A DNA stretch of 33,123 nucleotides. Origin: Lutibacter sp. Its GTDB lineage: Bacteria > Bacteroidota > Bacteroidia > Flavobacteriales > Flavobacteriaceae. Shown piece by piece: positions 1-8,569 of this stretch. The translations under genes and the position numbers were made by a program. The notes under the pieces are model-generated. The model saw only the letters and a list, made by a program, of their open reading frames with translations, was not told where the DNA came from and ran no database searches. Positions within the stretch are counted from its first letter, which is position 1; each line of letters opens with the position of its first letter. The DNA lies in the NCBI RefSeq assembly GCF_021647475.1, contig NZ_JAKIUR010000035.1, forward strand, positions 1-33,123. The letters run 5' to 3'.

Positions 1-1
1 A

Positions 2-79
2 TGTAAATTAATGGCAAGAGCTTTTGCTACAGTTAATAGACAAACACCTTATGTTAACACTTTAAAATTTGTTGCTTAA
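2..79 (+). CDS. C-terminal 25 codons of a gene cut by the window edge
   Basis: An open frame enters from the left edge and ends at TAA 77-79. It encodes a basic tail containing LMARAFATVNRQTPYV. The spacing of the K/R, R and PY residues loosely recalls the C-terminus of IS110-type transposases, but 25 residues are too few to assign a family. It lies just upstream of a repeat fragment (114-157), which fits a mobile-element border. The only evidence that it is coding is the open frame and its protein-like composition, so treat the identity as a guess. Confidence 0.3.
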   Translation, partial: CKLMARAFATVNRQTPYVNTLKFVA

Positions 80-113
80 ATAAATGAAATTTTATTTGGT
101 AGTGTCATAGAAT

Positions 114-157
114 ACAGGCAGGCTCGAACTTACTCAATAGTATGTTTATGTACAACA
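114..157 (-). repeat. Partial copy of the dispersed IS200-end repeat
   Basis: The stretch reads ACAGGCAGGCTCGAACT, then a diverged middle, then AATAGTATGTTTATGTACAAC. It matches 12744-12794, which has the same order of CAGGCAAGCTCGAACT, AATAGTATGTT and TGCACAAC, and the reverse complement of 23951-24007. It is a truncated, diverged member of the family described at 12604-12800. Confidence 0.55.
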
Positions 158-175
158 GGTTTAATTTCTATTAAA

Positions 176-213
176 AAACAAAATAAGATGTTACAATTTG
201 TAACATCTTATTT
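176..213 (-). terminator. Intrinsic terminator of valS
   Basis: A near-perfect palindrome has 16-nt arms (181-196 and 198-213, core AAGATGTTACAA/TTGTAACATCTT). It begins 38 nt after the valS stop. On the minus strand it is followed by the T-rich tract TTTTGTTTTTT. This is the standard hairpin plus U-tract form. Confidence 0.8.
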
Positions 214-250
214 CTAAATACCACTGCCAGCCATAGCAACAATATTGTTT

Positions 251-2875
251 TTATAAACTTTTTAAACTAGCTTTTAAAGTTTCCATTTTAGCTAAAGCAT
301 CTGCTTCTTTTTTACGTTCATTTAAAATAACTTGTTCTGGTGCATTATTTACAAAACGCTCATTACTTAATTTCTTTTGAACAGATTTTAAAAAACCTTC
401 TGTATATTTTAATTCTTCAGTCAATTTAGCTTTTTCTTCTTCAACGTCAATTGTTGAGTTTATTGGAATAAAATATTCATTAGCTTTTACTCTAAAACTC
501 AATGCACTTTCTATTTTTTTTGAAACTATCTCAAATTTTGAAAGATTGCCCATTTTTTGAATAATAGCATCAAAATTTTGACTAGTATTTTCATTGTTTA
601 AAACAAAAACCTCTATTTTATCTTTAAAAGAAATATTTTTTTCCTTTCTAATAGCTCTAATTTCAGAAATAACTTCTGAAGCAAAATTAAACTCTCCAAC
701 TAAAGTTTCATCAACTGAATTTAGTTTAGGATATGCTGCAATAATTAATGCTTCACTTGGATTTCTACTCTCAATATTTTGCCAAATTTCTTCTGAAATA
801 AAAGGCATAAAAGGATGTAATACTTTTAAATTATTTTCAAGTAATTCAATTACTGCTTTAAATGTTTTTGAATCAATTGGTTGTTGATATGCTGGCTTAA
901 TCATTTCTAAAAACCAAGATGAAAAATCATCCCAAATAAGTTTATAAATACTCATTAAAGCTTCGCTAATTCGGTATTGTTCAAAGGAACTTTCAACTTC
1001 TTTTAGTACTTTTTGAAATTTAGCTTTATACCAAGCAATTGCAATTTTTGCACTTTCAGGCTGTGGAATATCGGCAACTTCCCATCCTTTTATCAATCTA
1101 AAAGAATTCCATATTTTATTAGAAAAATTTCGTCCCTGAGCACATAAATCTTCTTCAAATAATAAATCATTTCCAGCTGCTGAACTCAACAACATTCCTA
1201 CTCTAACGCCATCTGCTCCATACTTTTCCATTAATTCAATAGGATCAGGTGAATTACCTAATGATTTAGACATTTTTCTTCGTTTACTATCACGAACAAT
1301 TCCTGTAAAATAAACATTACTGAATGGTTTTTCATTTCTAAACTCATAACCTGCAAAAATCATACGTGCCACCCAAAAGAAAATAATGTCGGGTCCGGTA
1401 ACCAAATCATTAGTTGGATAATAATATTCTATTTCTTTATTATTTGGATGATTAATACCATCAAAAACGGAAATTGGCCATAACCAAGATGAAAACCAAG
1501 TATCTAAAGCATCGGGATCTTGTTGTATGCTTTCTATTGAAACAGGTTTTCCTAATTTTTCAGAAGCTAATTTAGCTGCTTCTTCTTTTGAATTTGCAAC
1601 TACAAAATCATTAACACCATCTCCATAAAAATAAGCAGGAATTTGATGTCCCCACCAAAGTTGACGAGAAATATTCCAATCTCTAATATTTTCTAACCAA
1701 TGACGATATGTGTTATTATAATGTTTAGGGAAAAACTTAATTTCTTCATCTTCCAAAACTGCTTTCAACGCTGGTTTTACCAAATCTTCCATTTTTAAAA
1801 ACCATTGTGCTGATATTTTAGGCTCAATATCCACTTTAGTTCTTTCGGAAGTACCTACTTTGTGCATATAAGGTTCTACTTTTACCAAAGCTCCAATAGT
1901 TTCTAACTCTTTTGTAATTTCTTTTCTAACAACAAACCTATCTTTTCCTTGATAATGCAATCCATAGGAATTTAAACTAGCATCATCATTAAAAATATCA
2001 ATAACTTCTAATTGATGTTTTTCTCCTAATATTTTATCGTTTGGATCGTGTGCTGGTGTAACTTTTAAACAACCTGTTCCAAATTCAACATCTACATATT
2101 CATCTTCAATTATAGGAATTACTCTATTTGCAATAGGAACAATTGCCTTTTTTCCTTTTAAATGTGTAAAACGCTTATCATTAGGATTGATGCAGATTGC
2201 GGAATCACCTAAAATAGTTTCAGGACGTGTAGTTGCTATGGTTAAAACACCATTTGTACCTTCAATTTTATAGTTTACGTAGTATAAGTTTCCGGGTTTT
2301 TCTTCGAAAATAACTTCCTCATCAGACAACGTAGTTTTTGCAGATGGATCCCAATTTACCATGCGGTAACCTCTGTAAATCAATCCTTTATTATATAAAT
2401 CGATAAATACTTTGGTAACAGATTCACTCATAGTTTCATCCATCGTAAATTTAGTACGTTCCCAATCGCAAGAAGCCCCTAATTTTTTAAGTTGTTCTAG
2501 AATTATTCCACCATGTTTATGTGTCCAATTCCAAGCATGTTTTAAAAAATCATCACGAGTTAAATCAGTTTTTTCAATACCTTCTTCTTTTAATTTAGCA
2601 ACAACTTTTGCTTCCGTAGCAATAGAAGCATGGTCAGTACCAGGAACCCAACACGCATTAAATCCTTTTAGTCTAGCTCTTCTTATTAATACATCTTGTA
2701 TGGTATTATTTAGCATATGCCCCATATGTAAAACGCCAGTTACATTAGGTGGAGGAATTACGATAGTATATGGCTTTTTATCATTTGGTGTGGAATGGAA
2801 ATAATTATTTTCCATCCAGTAATTATACCATTTAGTCTCGGTTTCTTTTGGGTTATATTTTGATGCTAAACTCAT
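251..2875 (-). CDS. valS: Valyl-tRNA synthetase (class Ia)
   Basis: Charges tRNA-Val with valine in the cytoplasm. The 874-residue product has the class I signatures: HIGH as HMGH at residues 50-53, and KMSKS at 534-538 within RRKMSKSLGN. The CP1 editing domain lies between them (TTRPETILGD, PAHDPND), followed by an anticodon-binding domain and a C-terminal coiled-coil arm over roughly the last 65 residues, as is usual for ValRS. The frame can be extended to a TTG at 2914, but that codon overlaps a perfect -7 promoter box (2904-2911). The ATG at 2875 (MSLASKYNPKE) gives the family-typical N-terminus and is chosen as start. The gene diverges from the DUF1573 gene, and a strong hairpin terminator follows. 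Confidence 0.97.
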   Translation of the reverse strand: MSLASKYNPKETETKWYNYWMENNYFHSTPNDKKPYTIVIPPPNVTGVLHMGHMLNNTIQDVLIRRARLKGFNACWVPGTDHASIATEAKVVAKLKEEGIEKTDLTRDDFLKHAWNWTHKHGGIILEQLKKLGASCDWERTKFTMDETMSESVTKVFIDLYNKGLIYRGYRMVNWDPSAKTTLSDEEVIFEEKPGNLYYVNYKIEGTNGVLTIATTRPETILGDSAICINPNDKRFTHLKGKKAIVPIANRVIPIIEDEYVDVEFGTGCLKVTPAHDPNDKILGEKHQLEVIDIFNDDASLNSYGLHYQGKDRFVVRKEITKELETIGALVKVEPYMHKVGTSERTKVDIEPKISAQWFLKMEDLVKPALKAVLEDEEIKFFPKHYNNTYRHWLENIRDWNISRQLWWGHQIPAYFYGDGVNDFVVANSKEEAAKLASEKLGKPVSIESIQQDPDALDTWFSSWLWPISVFDGINHPNNKEIEYYYPTNDLVTGPDIIFFWVARMIFAGYEFRNEKPFSNVYFTGIVRDSKRRKMSKSLGNSPDPIELMEKYGADGVRVGMLLSSAAGNDLLFEEDLCAQGRNFSNKIWNSFRLIKGWEVADIPQPESAKIAIAWYKAKFQKVLKEVESSFEQYRISEALMSIYKLIWDDFSSWFLEMIKPAYQQPIDSKTFKAVIELLENNLKVLHPFMPFISEEIWQNIESRNPSEALIIAAYPKLNSVDETLVGEFNFASEVISEIRAIRKEKNISFKDKIEVFVLNNENTSQNFDAIIQKMGNLSKFEIVSKKIESALSFRVKANEYFIPINSTIDVEEEKAKLTEELKYTEGFLKSVQKKLSNERFVNNAPEQVILNERKKEADALAKMETLKASLKSL

Positions 2876-2903
2876 TTTGGTCTGATATTTGTGATACGAT
2901 TGG

Positions 2904-2911
2904 CAAATGTA
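2904..2911 (-). promoter_or_regulatory. -7 promoter box of valS
   Basis: The minus strand reads TACATTTG, a perfect match to the Bacteroidota -7 consensus TAnnTTTG, 28 nt before the ATG at 2875. No clear -33 TTTG is seen at the expected distance. The box rules out the upstream TTG as the start of valS. Confidence 0.6.
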
Positions 2912-2935
2912 CAATTATTAGATAAACTTAAAATA

Positions 2936-2966
2936 TTTTGTTAGGATAAAAAAATAACTAACTTTA
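2936..2966 (+). promoter_or_regulatory. Promoter of the DUF1573 gene
   Basis: A -33 element TTTTG (2936-2940) is followed after 18 nt by TAACTTTA (2959-2966), one mismatch from TAnnTTTG. The ATG lies 19 nt further on. It is divergent from the valS promoter, and the two share about 60 bp of intergenic DNA. Confidence 0.55.
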
Positions 2967-2985
2967 CACTTTAAAATTAGAAAAA

Positions 2986-3432
2986 ATGAAAAAATTAGTA
3001 TTTGTGATGATTGCATTTATAGGTTTTACTATGAATGCTCAAAAAAAACAAGAAGTAAAAGCCCCAGTTAATGCTAATGCTCCGGTTTTTAAATTTGAAA
3101 AACAAGTGATTGATTATGGAAAAGTAGATTTGAATTCCAATGGTGTTCGAGAGTTTAACTTTACCAATGTTGGTAAATCCCCTTTAGTAATTTCAAAAAT
3201 TAAGTCTAGTTGTGGATGTACGGTTCCAACAAAACCAACAGAACCTATTATGCCGGGTAAAACTGGAAAAATTGGTGTAAAATATGCCACTAACAGACCT
3301 GGAGGTTTTTCAAAATCTATTACCATATTTTCTAATGCTTCAGAAAAAGTTAAAGTACTTAGAATTAAAGGTATTGTAATTAAACCAGAATCTGCTGTAA
3401 TAAAGAAAAAACCAGCAATGTCTGCAAATTAA
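2986..3432 (+). CDS. DUF1573 domain secreted protein
   Basis: A 148-residue protein with a signal peptide (MKKLVFVMIAFIGFTMNAQ) and one DUF1573 immunoglobulin-like domain over about residues 34-130. It contains the family hallmarks FNFTNVGKSPLVISKIKSSC, CGC (76-78) and PGKTGKIGVKY. DUF1573 proteins are abundant in Bacteroidota, exported, and of unknown molecular function. The Cys pair in the CGC turn is the most conserved part of the family. The C-terminus is a short basic tail. The gene is a single transcription unit with its own promoter, and a MITE-like repeat follows it. The family call is secure; the function is not known. Confidence 0.9.
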   Translation: MKKLVFVMIAFIGFTMNAQKKQEVKAPVNANAPVFKFEKQVIDYGKVDLNSNGVREFNFTNVGKSPLVISKIKSSCGCTVPTKPTEPIMPGKTGKIGVKYATNRPGGFSKSITIFSNASEKVKVLRIKGIVIKPESAVIKKKPAMSAN

Positions 3433-3454
3433 AATACAAATTACAATTATAAAG

Positions 3455-3583
3455 AGACTGTATAAAAAGTAAAAAATTCGTCAACCTGAACTTGTTTCAG
3501 GTTCTCATAACAACTGGTAATCAACAAGATGAGATTCTGAAACAAGTTCAGAATGACGGTTTTAAAGACTTTTTAGACAATCT
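3455..3583. mobile_element. 129-bp MITE-like element carrying a REP hairpin
   Basis: Outer inverted repeats AGACTGTATAAAAAGT (3455-3470) and ACTTTTTAGACAATCT (3568-3583) differ at three positions. They enclose a palindromic REP unit (about 3479-3558): CGTCAACCTGAACTTG plus TTTCAGGTTCTCAT, a spacer with AACTGGTAATCA, then ATGAGATTCTGAAACAAG and TTCAGAATGACGG. The REP core recurs inverted at 15706-15795. No reading frame is present and no certain target-site duplication is visible. It fills most of the 300-nt gap between two genes. Confidence 0.7.
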
Positions 3584-3666
3584 ATTTATTTTAATCTACT
3601 TTTTAATTTAAATTGAAAGGAGTAATTTTTACCATTGATTTTTATTATAATCTTAACCTTTAACAA

Positions 3667-3696
3667 TTGATTAATAATGAAATTAAATTAATTTTC
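3667..3696 (+). promoter_or_regulatory. Promoter of the aminotransferase-murB pair
   Basis: TTG (3667-3669), then 19 nt, then TAATTTTC (3689-3696), one mismatch from the TAnnTTTG box. The start codon lies 36 nt downstream. This is a consensus match only. Confidence 0.45.
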
Positions 3697-3732
3697 GCAA
3701 TTTTGTAGTATAGATTTTAAAACAAAAAAATT

Positions 3733-4926
3733 ATGCCTTCTATTTCATTAAAAGGAAAAAACATGCCAGAATCACCAATACGAAAATTGGTGCCTTATGC
3801 TGAAAATGCTAAGAAAAAAGGAATAAAAGTTTTTCATTTAAACATTGGTCAACCTGATATAAAAACTCCTGAAATTGCTTTAGAAGCTGTAAAAAATAAT
3901 ACTATTAAAGTTTTAGCCTACAGCAGATCTGAAGGTTCAGAAGAATATAGAACCAAAATTGCTAACTATTATAAAAAGCAAAACATTGAGGTAACTGCAA
4001 ATGAAATTATAGTAACCACAGGCGGTTCTGAAGCCTTACTTTTTGCAATGGGTACTATTACAGATCCTGGTGATGAAATTATAATTCCTGAACCTTTTTA
4101 TGCAAATTATAATGGTTTTGCAACTTCTTCTGGAGTGAAAATTGTTCCTGTAATTTCCAAAATTGAAAATAATTTTGCCTTACCTCCTATTGAAGAATTT
4201 GAAAAATTAATTACATCAAAAACTAAAGGAATTTTAATCTGTAATCCTGGAAATCCAACGGGATACTTATATTCAAAAGAAGAAATTGAAAAATTGGCTG
4301 TTATTGTTAAAAAACACGATTTATTTATTATTTCAGATGAAGTATATCGTGAATTTGTGTATGATAATGTTCAACATCAATCGGTACTACATAATTTTGG
4401 ATTAGAAAATAATGCTATTATAATTGATTCTGTTTCAAAACGTTACAGTATGTGTGGAGCTCGAATTGGTTGTTTAGTTTCTAAAAATAAAGAAGTAATA
4501 AGTACTGCGTTAAAATTTGCACAAGCACGTTTAAGTCCACCAACCTTTGCTCAAATTGCCAGTGAAGCTGCGTTGGAAACTCCCGCTTCCTATTTTAAAG
4601 AAGTAAATGACGAATATAAAAGTAGAAGAGATACTTTAATTCGAGAACTTAAAAAAATTAAAGGTGTAAAAGTTGGTACGCCAAAAGGAGCTTTCTATTG
4701 TGTTGCTGAGTTACCTGTTGATAATACCGATAAATTTTCAAAATGGTTATTAGAAGATTTTAATTTGAATAATGAAACGGTAATGGTGGCACCTGCTGCA
4801 GGTTTTTATTCTACACCAGGTTTTGGAACAAACCAAGTACGTATTGCTTATGTTTTAAAAAATGAAGATTTAATTAGGTCGGTAGAAATTTTGAAAAAAG
4901 CAATAGAAACTTATAACGCTTTATAG
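3733..4926 (+). CDS. Class I/II PLP-dependent aminotransferase (aspartate aminotransferase type)
   Basis: A 397-residue fold-type I aminotransferase of the subgroup I aspartate/tyrosine type, moving an amino group between an amino acid and 2-oxoglutarate in the cytoplasm. Visible features are YSRSEGSEEYR near the N-terminus, VTTGGSEALLFA, the PLP-binding CNPGNPTG, SDEVYREFVYD, and the Schiff-base lysine K236 in SVSKRYS with the following GARIGC. The length fits the family. The exact amino donor cannot be read from sequence. The TAG stop is followed directly by the TTG start of murB, so the two are probably coexpressed and translationally coupled. Confidence 0.9.
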   Translation: MPSISLKGKNMPESPIRKLVPYAENAKKKGIKVFHLNIGQPDIKTPEIALEAVKNNTIKVLAYSRSEGSEEYRTKIANYYKKQNIEVTANEIIVTTGGSEALLFAMGTITDPGDEIIIPEPFYANYNGFATSSGVKIVPVISKIENNFALPPIEEFEKLITSKTKGILICNPGNPTGYLYSKEEIEKLAVIVKKHDLFIISDEVYREFVYDNVQHQSVLHNFGLENNAIIIDSVSKRYSMCGARIGCLVSKNKEVISTALKFAQARLSPPTFAQIASEAALETPASYFKEVNDEYKSRRDTLIRELKKIKGVKVGTPKGAFYCVAELPVDNTDKFSKWLLEDFNLNNETVMVAPAAGFYSTPGFGTNQVRIAYVLKNEDLIRSVEILKKAIETYNAL

Positions 4927-5928
4927 TTGAATCTTCAAAAAAACATATCTTTAAAAAATTACAATACTTTCGGTATTGATGTAATTGCAGATCGATTTAT
5001 TGAAATTAATTCATTAGCTGATTTAAAAAAAATTACAACTTCTGAAAAAGATATTTTTCTTTTAAGTGGCGGAAGTAATATGCTGCTAACCAAATCAATA
5101 GATAAATTAGTAATTCATCTAAATTTAAAAGGTATTATAGTAAACGATACTGAGAAACAATCTGTTTTTGTTACTGCGGAAGCTGGTGAAAATTGGCACG
5201 AATTTGTATTGTGGTGCATTTCTCAAAATTATGGCGGATTAGAAAATCTCTCATTAATTCCAGGGAATGTTGGCACGGCTCCTATTCAAAATATTGGAGC
5301 TTACGGAGTTGAAATAAAAGATACTTTTTATCAATTAGAAGCGTTGGAAATAGTAACTGGAAAAATAAAAATATTCACTAAAGAGGAATGTGATTTTGGT
5401 TATCGAAATTCAGTTTTTAAAAATGAGTTAAAAGGTAAATACATTATTATTAATGTAACTTTTAAATTGACTAAAAATAAGCATAAAACAAATATTTCAT
5501 ACGGAGCTATAAAAACATATTTACAAAACAACCCAAATCCAAGTATTAAAGATATTTCTGATGCAGTTATAGCAATTAGAAAAAGTAAACTTCCTGATCC
5601 TAAGAAAATTGGAAACAGCGGAAGTTTCTTTAAAAACCCTGTAATTGATAAGAATTTGTTTAAAAAATTAACAAAAAATCATCCAAACATTCCTCATTAT
5701 ATAGTTTCAGAAAACGAGATAAAAGTACCTGCAGGTTGGTTAATTGAACAATGTGGATTTAAAGGCAAACGTTTTGGTGATGCTGGAGTTCACGAAAAAC
5801 AAGCTCTAGTTTTGGTGAATTATGGAAATGCAACGGGAAAAGAAATTTATCAACTTGCTAAAAAAATTCAGCAAACGGTTAAAAAAGAATTCAATATAAA
5901 TTTAGAAATTGAAGTAAATATTATCTAA
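4927..5928 (+). CDS. murB: UDP-N-acetylenolpyruvoylglucosamine reductase
   Basis: Reduces UDP-GlcNAc-enolpyruvate to UDP-MurNAc with NADPH and FAD, the second committed step of peptidoglycan precursor synthesis. The 333-residue protein has the FAD-binding segment LSGGSNMLL near residues 46-54, the PGNVGTAPIQNIGAYG loop, the type I marker FGYRNSVFK, and the catalytic serine in GNSGSFFKNP. The start is TTG at 4927, abutting the previous stop. The product MNLQKNISLKNYNTFGID matches the usual MurB N-terminus, and no ATG fits, so the rare start is likely real. The stop overlaps the convergent manA stop by 4 nt. Confidence 0.95.
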   Translation: MNLQKNISLKNYNTFGIDVIADRFIEINSLADLKKITTSEKDIFLLSGGSNMLLTKSIDKLVIHLNLKGIIVNDTEKQSVFVTAEAGENWHEFVLWCISQNYGGLENLSLIPGNVGTAPIQNIGAYGVEIKDTFYQLEALEIVTGKIKIFTKEECDFGYRNSVFKNELKGKYIIINVTFKLTKNKHKTNISYGAIKTYLQNNPNPSIKDISDAVIAIRKSKLPDPKKIGNSGSFFKNPVIDKNLFKKLTKNHPNIPHYIVSENEIKVPAGWLIEQCGFKGKRFGDAGVHEKQALVLVNYGNATGKEIYQLAKKIQQTVKKEFNINLEIEVNII

Positions 5929-6896
5929 ACTGTAACTGCCAATAATTTACAATTACTAGATTTTATAAATACAGAAGTTGCCGTAGCAGGAACTAAAATA
6001 GTTTCGCCATAATTAATATTTTCAGAATTATTATTAATGCTAATAGTTCCTGAACCTTCCACACACATAAAAATCACAAACGAATCTGTTTTACTATAAT
6101 CTAACGTTATTTCTCCTTTAACTGGAATAAAATTAGTTTTAAAATACGGACAAGTAACCAACGTATTTATTTTATTTAACTGGTTATCGTATTTTCGTTT
6201 TGTATTAAGTTTTGTTGAAAAATTGATAGCATCAATGGCTAAATCCGTATGTAATTCTCTAGAATTTCCTTGAGCATCTACTCTATCCCAATCATAAATT
6301 CTATACGTAATATCTGATGTTTGCTGAATTTCGGCTAAAACAACGCCGGCACCAATAGCATGAACGGTTCCTGTTTCAATAAAAAAAGCGTCACCTTTTT
6401 TAATTTTTTCAAAATTTAAAACAGAAGTTATGGCTTTTTCTTGTAATAATTCCTTGTATTGTTTAGGTGAAATTTCTTTTGAAAATCCTAATACTAAATT
6501 CGATTTTTCTTCAGCTTCCATAATGTACCACATTTCCGTTTTTCCAAAGGAATTATGACGTTTTTTTGCTAATTCATTATTTGGATGAACCTGAACAGAT
6601 AAATCTTGTGCCGCATCAATAAACTTAATTAATAAAGGAAATTTATCATTAAAAGTTAGATAATTTTTATTTCCTACAAAATCACCTTTATACTTTTTAA
6701 CTAATTCTTTTAAGGTTTTTCCTTCTAATTTACCATTAGCAACCACAGAAATATTGTTATCAACATCTGATATTTCCCAACTTTCTCCAATATTTTTATC
6801 GGTTGAAATTTTATGTAATACCGCTACTAATTTATTTCCTCCCCAAATTTTTTGTTTTAAAATGGGTTTAAATTTTAATGGATAATTTATCGTCAT
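5925..6896 (-). CDS. manA: Mannose-6-phosphate isomerase, type I
   Basis: Interconverts mannose-6-phosphate and fructose-6-phosphate, feeding GDP-mannose and surface sugars. This 323-residue protein is the short bacterial form. The four zinc ligands expected for type I enzymes can be seen: Q102 and H104 in SVQVHPN, E121 in KTEMWY, and H179 in GTVHAIG. The N-terminal KQKIWGG and IGESWEIS are also typical. The start ATG overlaps the stop of the upstream cysteine desulfurase gene as ATGA (6893-6896), indicating a two-gene operon. The 3' end overlaps murB tail-to-tail by 4 nt. No own promoter is seen. Confidence 0.94.
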   Translation of the reverse strand: MTINYPLKFKPILKQKIWGGNKLVAVLHKISTDKNIGESWEISDVDNNISVVANGKLEGKTLKELVKKYKGDFVGNKNYLTFNDKFPLLIKFIDAAQDLSVQVHPNNELAKKRHNSFGKTEMWYIMEAEEKSNLVLGFSKEISPKQYKELLQEKAITSVLNFEKIKKGDAFFIETGTVHAIGAGVVLAEIQQTSDITYRIYDWDRVDAQGNSRELHTDLAIDAINFSTKLNTKRKYDNQLNKINTLVTCPYFKTNFIPVKGEITLDYSKTDSFVIFMCVEGSGTISINNNSENINYGETILVPATATSVFIKSSNCKLLAVTV

Positions 6897-8029
6897 TTTA
6901 TCAAATCTTTTAAAATTGAAATTACATAATCAATATCCGTTTTACTCGTAAATTTACTAAATGAAAATCGGACAGAAGTTTTTAACGTTTCTTTTTCTTC
7001 TAAAATTTCATGCAGCACATGAGAACCTTTTGAGCTTCCACTTTGACAAGCACTACCACCAGAAACTGCAATTCCTTTTAAATCAAGATTAAATAACAAC
7101 ATTGGATAAGCTTTTGAAAACCGTACATTTAGAATAATATAACTGCTTTCCGTTTCACTTTCTGACAATCCGTTAAATTTAATACCTTCAAAATTAGATT
7201 TCAAACTAGTAATAAAATAGCTTTTAATAGCTTGAATAGATTTAGCTTCTTCTTCTAAATTTTTACAAGCAATTTCCATTGCTTTTTGCATCCCATAAAT
7301 ACTATGAATATTTTCGGTACCAGCTCGTGCTCCTTTTTCCTGTTCACCACCAAAAAGCAATGGCTGAACTCCAAATCCTTTTTTAATATACGCATAACCT
7401 ACTCCTTTTGGTCCGTGAAATTTATGTGCACTTGCAGTAAAAAAATCTATAGGAGTTTTAACAACATCAATATCAAAATGAGCAATTCCTTGAACGGTAT
7501 CAGAATGAAATAATACCTTGTTTTTAATACAAAAATTCGATACTTTTTTTAAATCTAGTATATTTCCAATTTCATTATTTACATACATTAAACTCACCAA
7601 AGTTTTAGTCAAAGTATTTTCTAATAACTCTTCTAAATGATTGTAATCAATTGATCCTTTTGAAGTTAGATTTACCCATTTAACTTCAATATTATATTTT
7701 TCTTTTAAATGTTCAATAGTATGAATAATGGCATGATGTTCAATTTTAGAGGAAATGATGGTTTTCACCTCTAAATTGGTAACTGCATTATGTAAAATTA
7801 AATTATCCGCTTCACTTCCACCAGCCGTAAAAAACAGTTCACTGGAAGAAGCATTTAATAAATTGGCTATACTTTTTCTAGCATTTTCAACTAAAGCTCT
7901 CGATTTTCGTCCAATTTGGTGTGTAGATGAAGGATTACCATAAGTACTTTTCATAACTGCGGTAACACTTTCAATAACTTCTGGCAACATTGGTGTTGTT
8001 GCGGCATTGTCTAAATAAATAGTTTTCAT
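6893..8029 (-). CDS. Cysteine desulfurase family protein (NifS/IscS-like)
   Basis: A PLP enzyme that removes sulfur from cysteine as an enzyme persulfide, supplying Fe-S clusters or thiolated tRNA. The 378-residue product opens with MKTIYLDNAATTP. The PLP lysine is K203 in SAHKFHGPKG, and the catalytic cysteine is C328 in GGSACQSGSSKGS. No Fe-S scaffold gene is adjacent, so whether it is the housekeeping IscS or a dedicated sulfur donor is unclear. The frame extends to a TTG at 8038, but that codon lies in a perfect -7 box, so the ATG at 8029 is chosen. It precedes manA in one operon and diverges from the lipoprotein gene. Confidence 0.93.
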   Translation of the reverse strand: MKTIYLDNAATTPMLPEVIESVTAVMKSTYGNPSSTHQIGRKSRALVENARKSIANLLNASSSELFFTAGGSEADNLILHNAVTNLEVKTIISSKIEHHAIIHTIEHLKEKYNIEVKWVNLTSKGSIDYNHLEELLENTLTKTLVSLMYVNNEIGNILDLKKVSNFCIKNKVLFHSDTVQGIAHFDIDVVKTPIDFFTASAHKFHGPKGVGYAYIKKGFGVQPLLFGGEQEKGARAGTENIHSIYGMQKAMEIACKNLEEEAKSIQAIKSYFITSLKSNFEGIKFNGLSESETESSYIILNVRFSKAYPMLLFNLDLKGIAVSGGSACQSGSSKGSHVLHEILEEKETLKTSVRFSFSKFTSKTDIDYVISILKDLIK

Positions 8030-8035
8030 GGTTAG

Positions 8036-8043
8036 CAAAATTA
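8036..8043 (-). promoter_or_regulatory. -7 box directly before the cysteine desulfurase start
   Basis: The minus strand reads TAATTTTG, a perfect TAnnTTTG, ending 6 nt before the ATG at 8029. If it is used, the transcript would be leaderless or nearly so. No good -33 element is visible. Confidence 0.5.
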
Positions 8044-8068
8044 CTTAAAATATATGGTTTTCTTTTCT

Positions 8069-8076
8069 TATTTTTG
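8069..8076 (+). promoter_or_regulatory. -7 box directly before the lipoprotein start
   Basis: TATTTTTG is a perfect TAnnTTTG, ending 4 nt before the ATG at 8081. It is divergent from the box at 8036-8043. As there, a very short or absent leader is implied and no -33 match is seen. Confidence 0.45.
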
Positions 8077-8080
8077 AAGC

Positions 8081-8569
8081 ATGAAAAAAATAGTAATTTT
8101 ATTTTTAGCACTAATTTTAAATTCGTGCAACGATGGAAATTTTGATGTACCTAGTTTTGACTTTACAGCAACTATAAATAGTTGTGGAAATTATGTTTTT
8201 TACAGAACAAATACAGATAAAACTGAAGTGCTTACCCTAGTATTATCATCAAATGAAATTACTACAACTAAGGGAACTAAAACCTACTCCATATCAACAC
8301 TTCTACCTGTGAATTACAGAATATTTGATAGTGCTATCGGAACAGACTATTTTTGTCAAACCATTCCACCTGCAAGTCCAAATGTATTAAAAGAACTAAA
8401 AGCAACAGATGGAGAAATTATAATTATTACAACGGCAGAAGTTGATGATAACGGAGTTATAGTCAGTTATACGTATGATATTACTTTTACTAATTTGCTT
8501 TTTAATGATAACTCTGGGAAAATATTTTATGAAACCTACTACTTTGGTAGTATTACTATAAACGTCTAA
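8081..8569 (+). CDS. Small lipoprotein of unknown function
   Basis: The 162-residue product starts with a lipoprotein signal, MKKIVILFLALILNSC, so the lipidated cysteine would be C16 and the protein likely sits in the outer membrane or periplasm. The mature part is rich in Thr, Ser and Ile and predicted mostly beta. It has further cysteines in INSCGNYVFYR and TDYFCQT that could form a disulfide. I do not recognise a domain. Its stop is immediately followed by the stop of the opposing Smr gene (8570), leaving no intergenic DNA. It stands alone with its own promoter. Confidence 0.75.
   Translation: MKKIVILFLALILNSCNDGNFDVPSFDFTATINSCGNYVFYRTNTDKTEVLTLVLSSNEITTTKGTKTYSISTLLPVNYRIFDSAIGTDYFCQTIPPASPNVLKELKATDGEIIIITTAEVDDNGVIVSYTYDITFTNLLFNDNSGKIFYETYYFGSITINV

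Noticed and set aside
181..213. TGTAAC within the valS terminator as an ECF -35 element
   Set aside because: It is part of a perfect hairpin and no CGTC lies 16-17 nt away.
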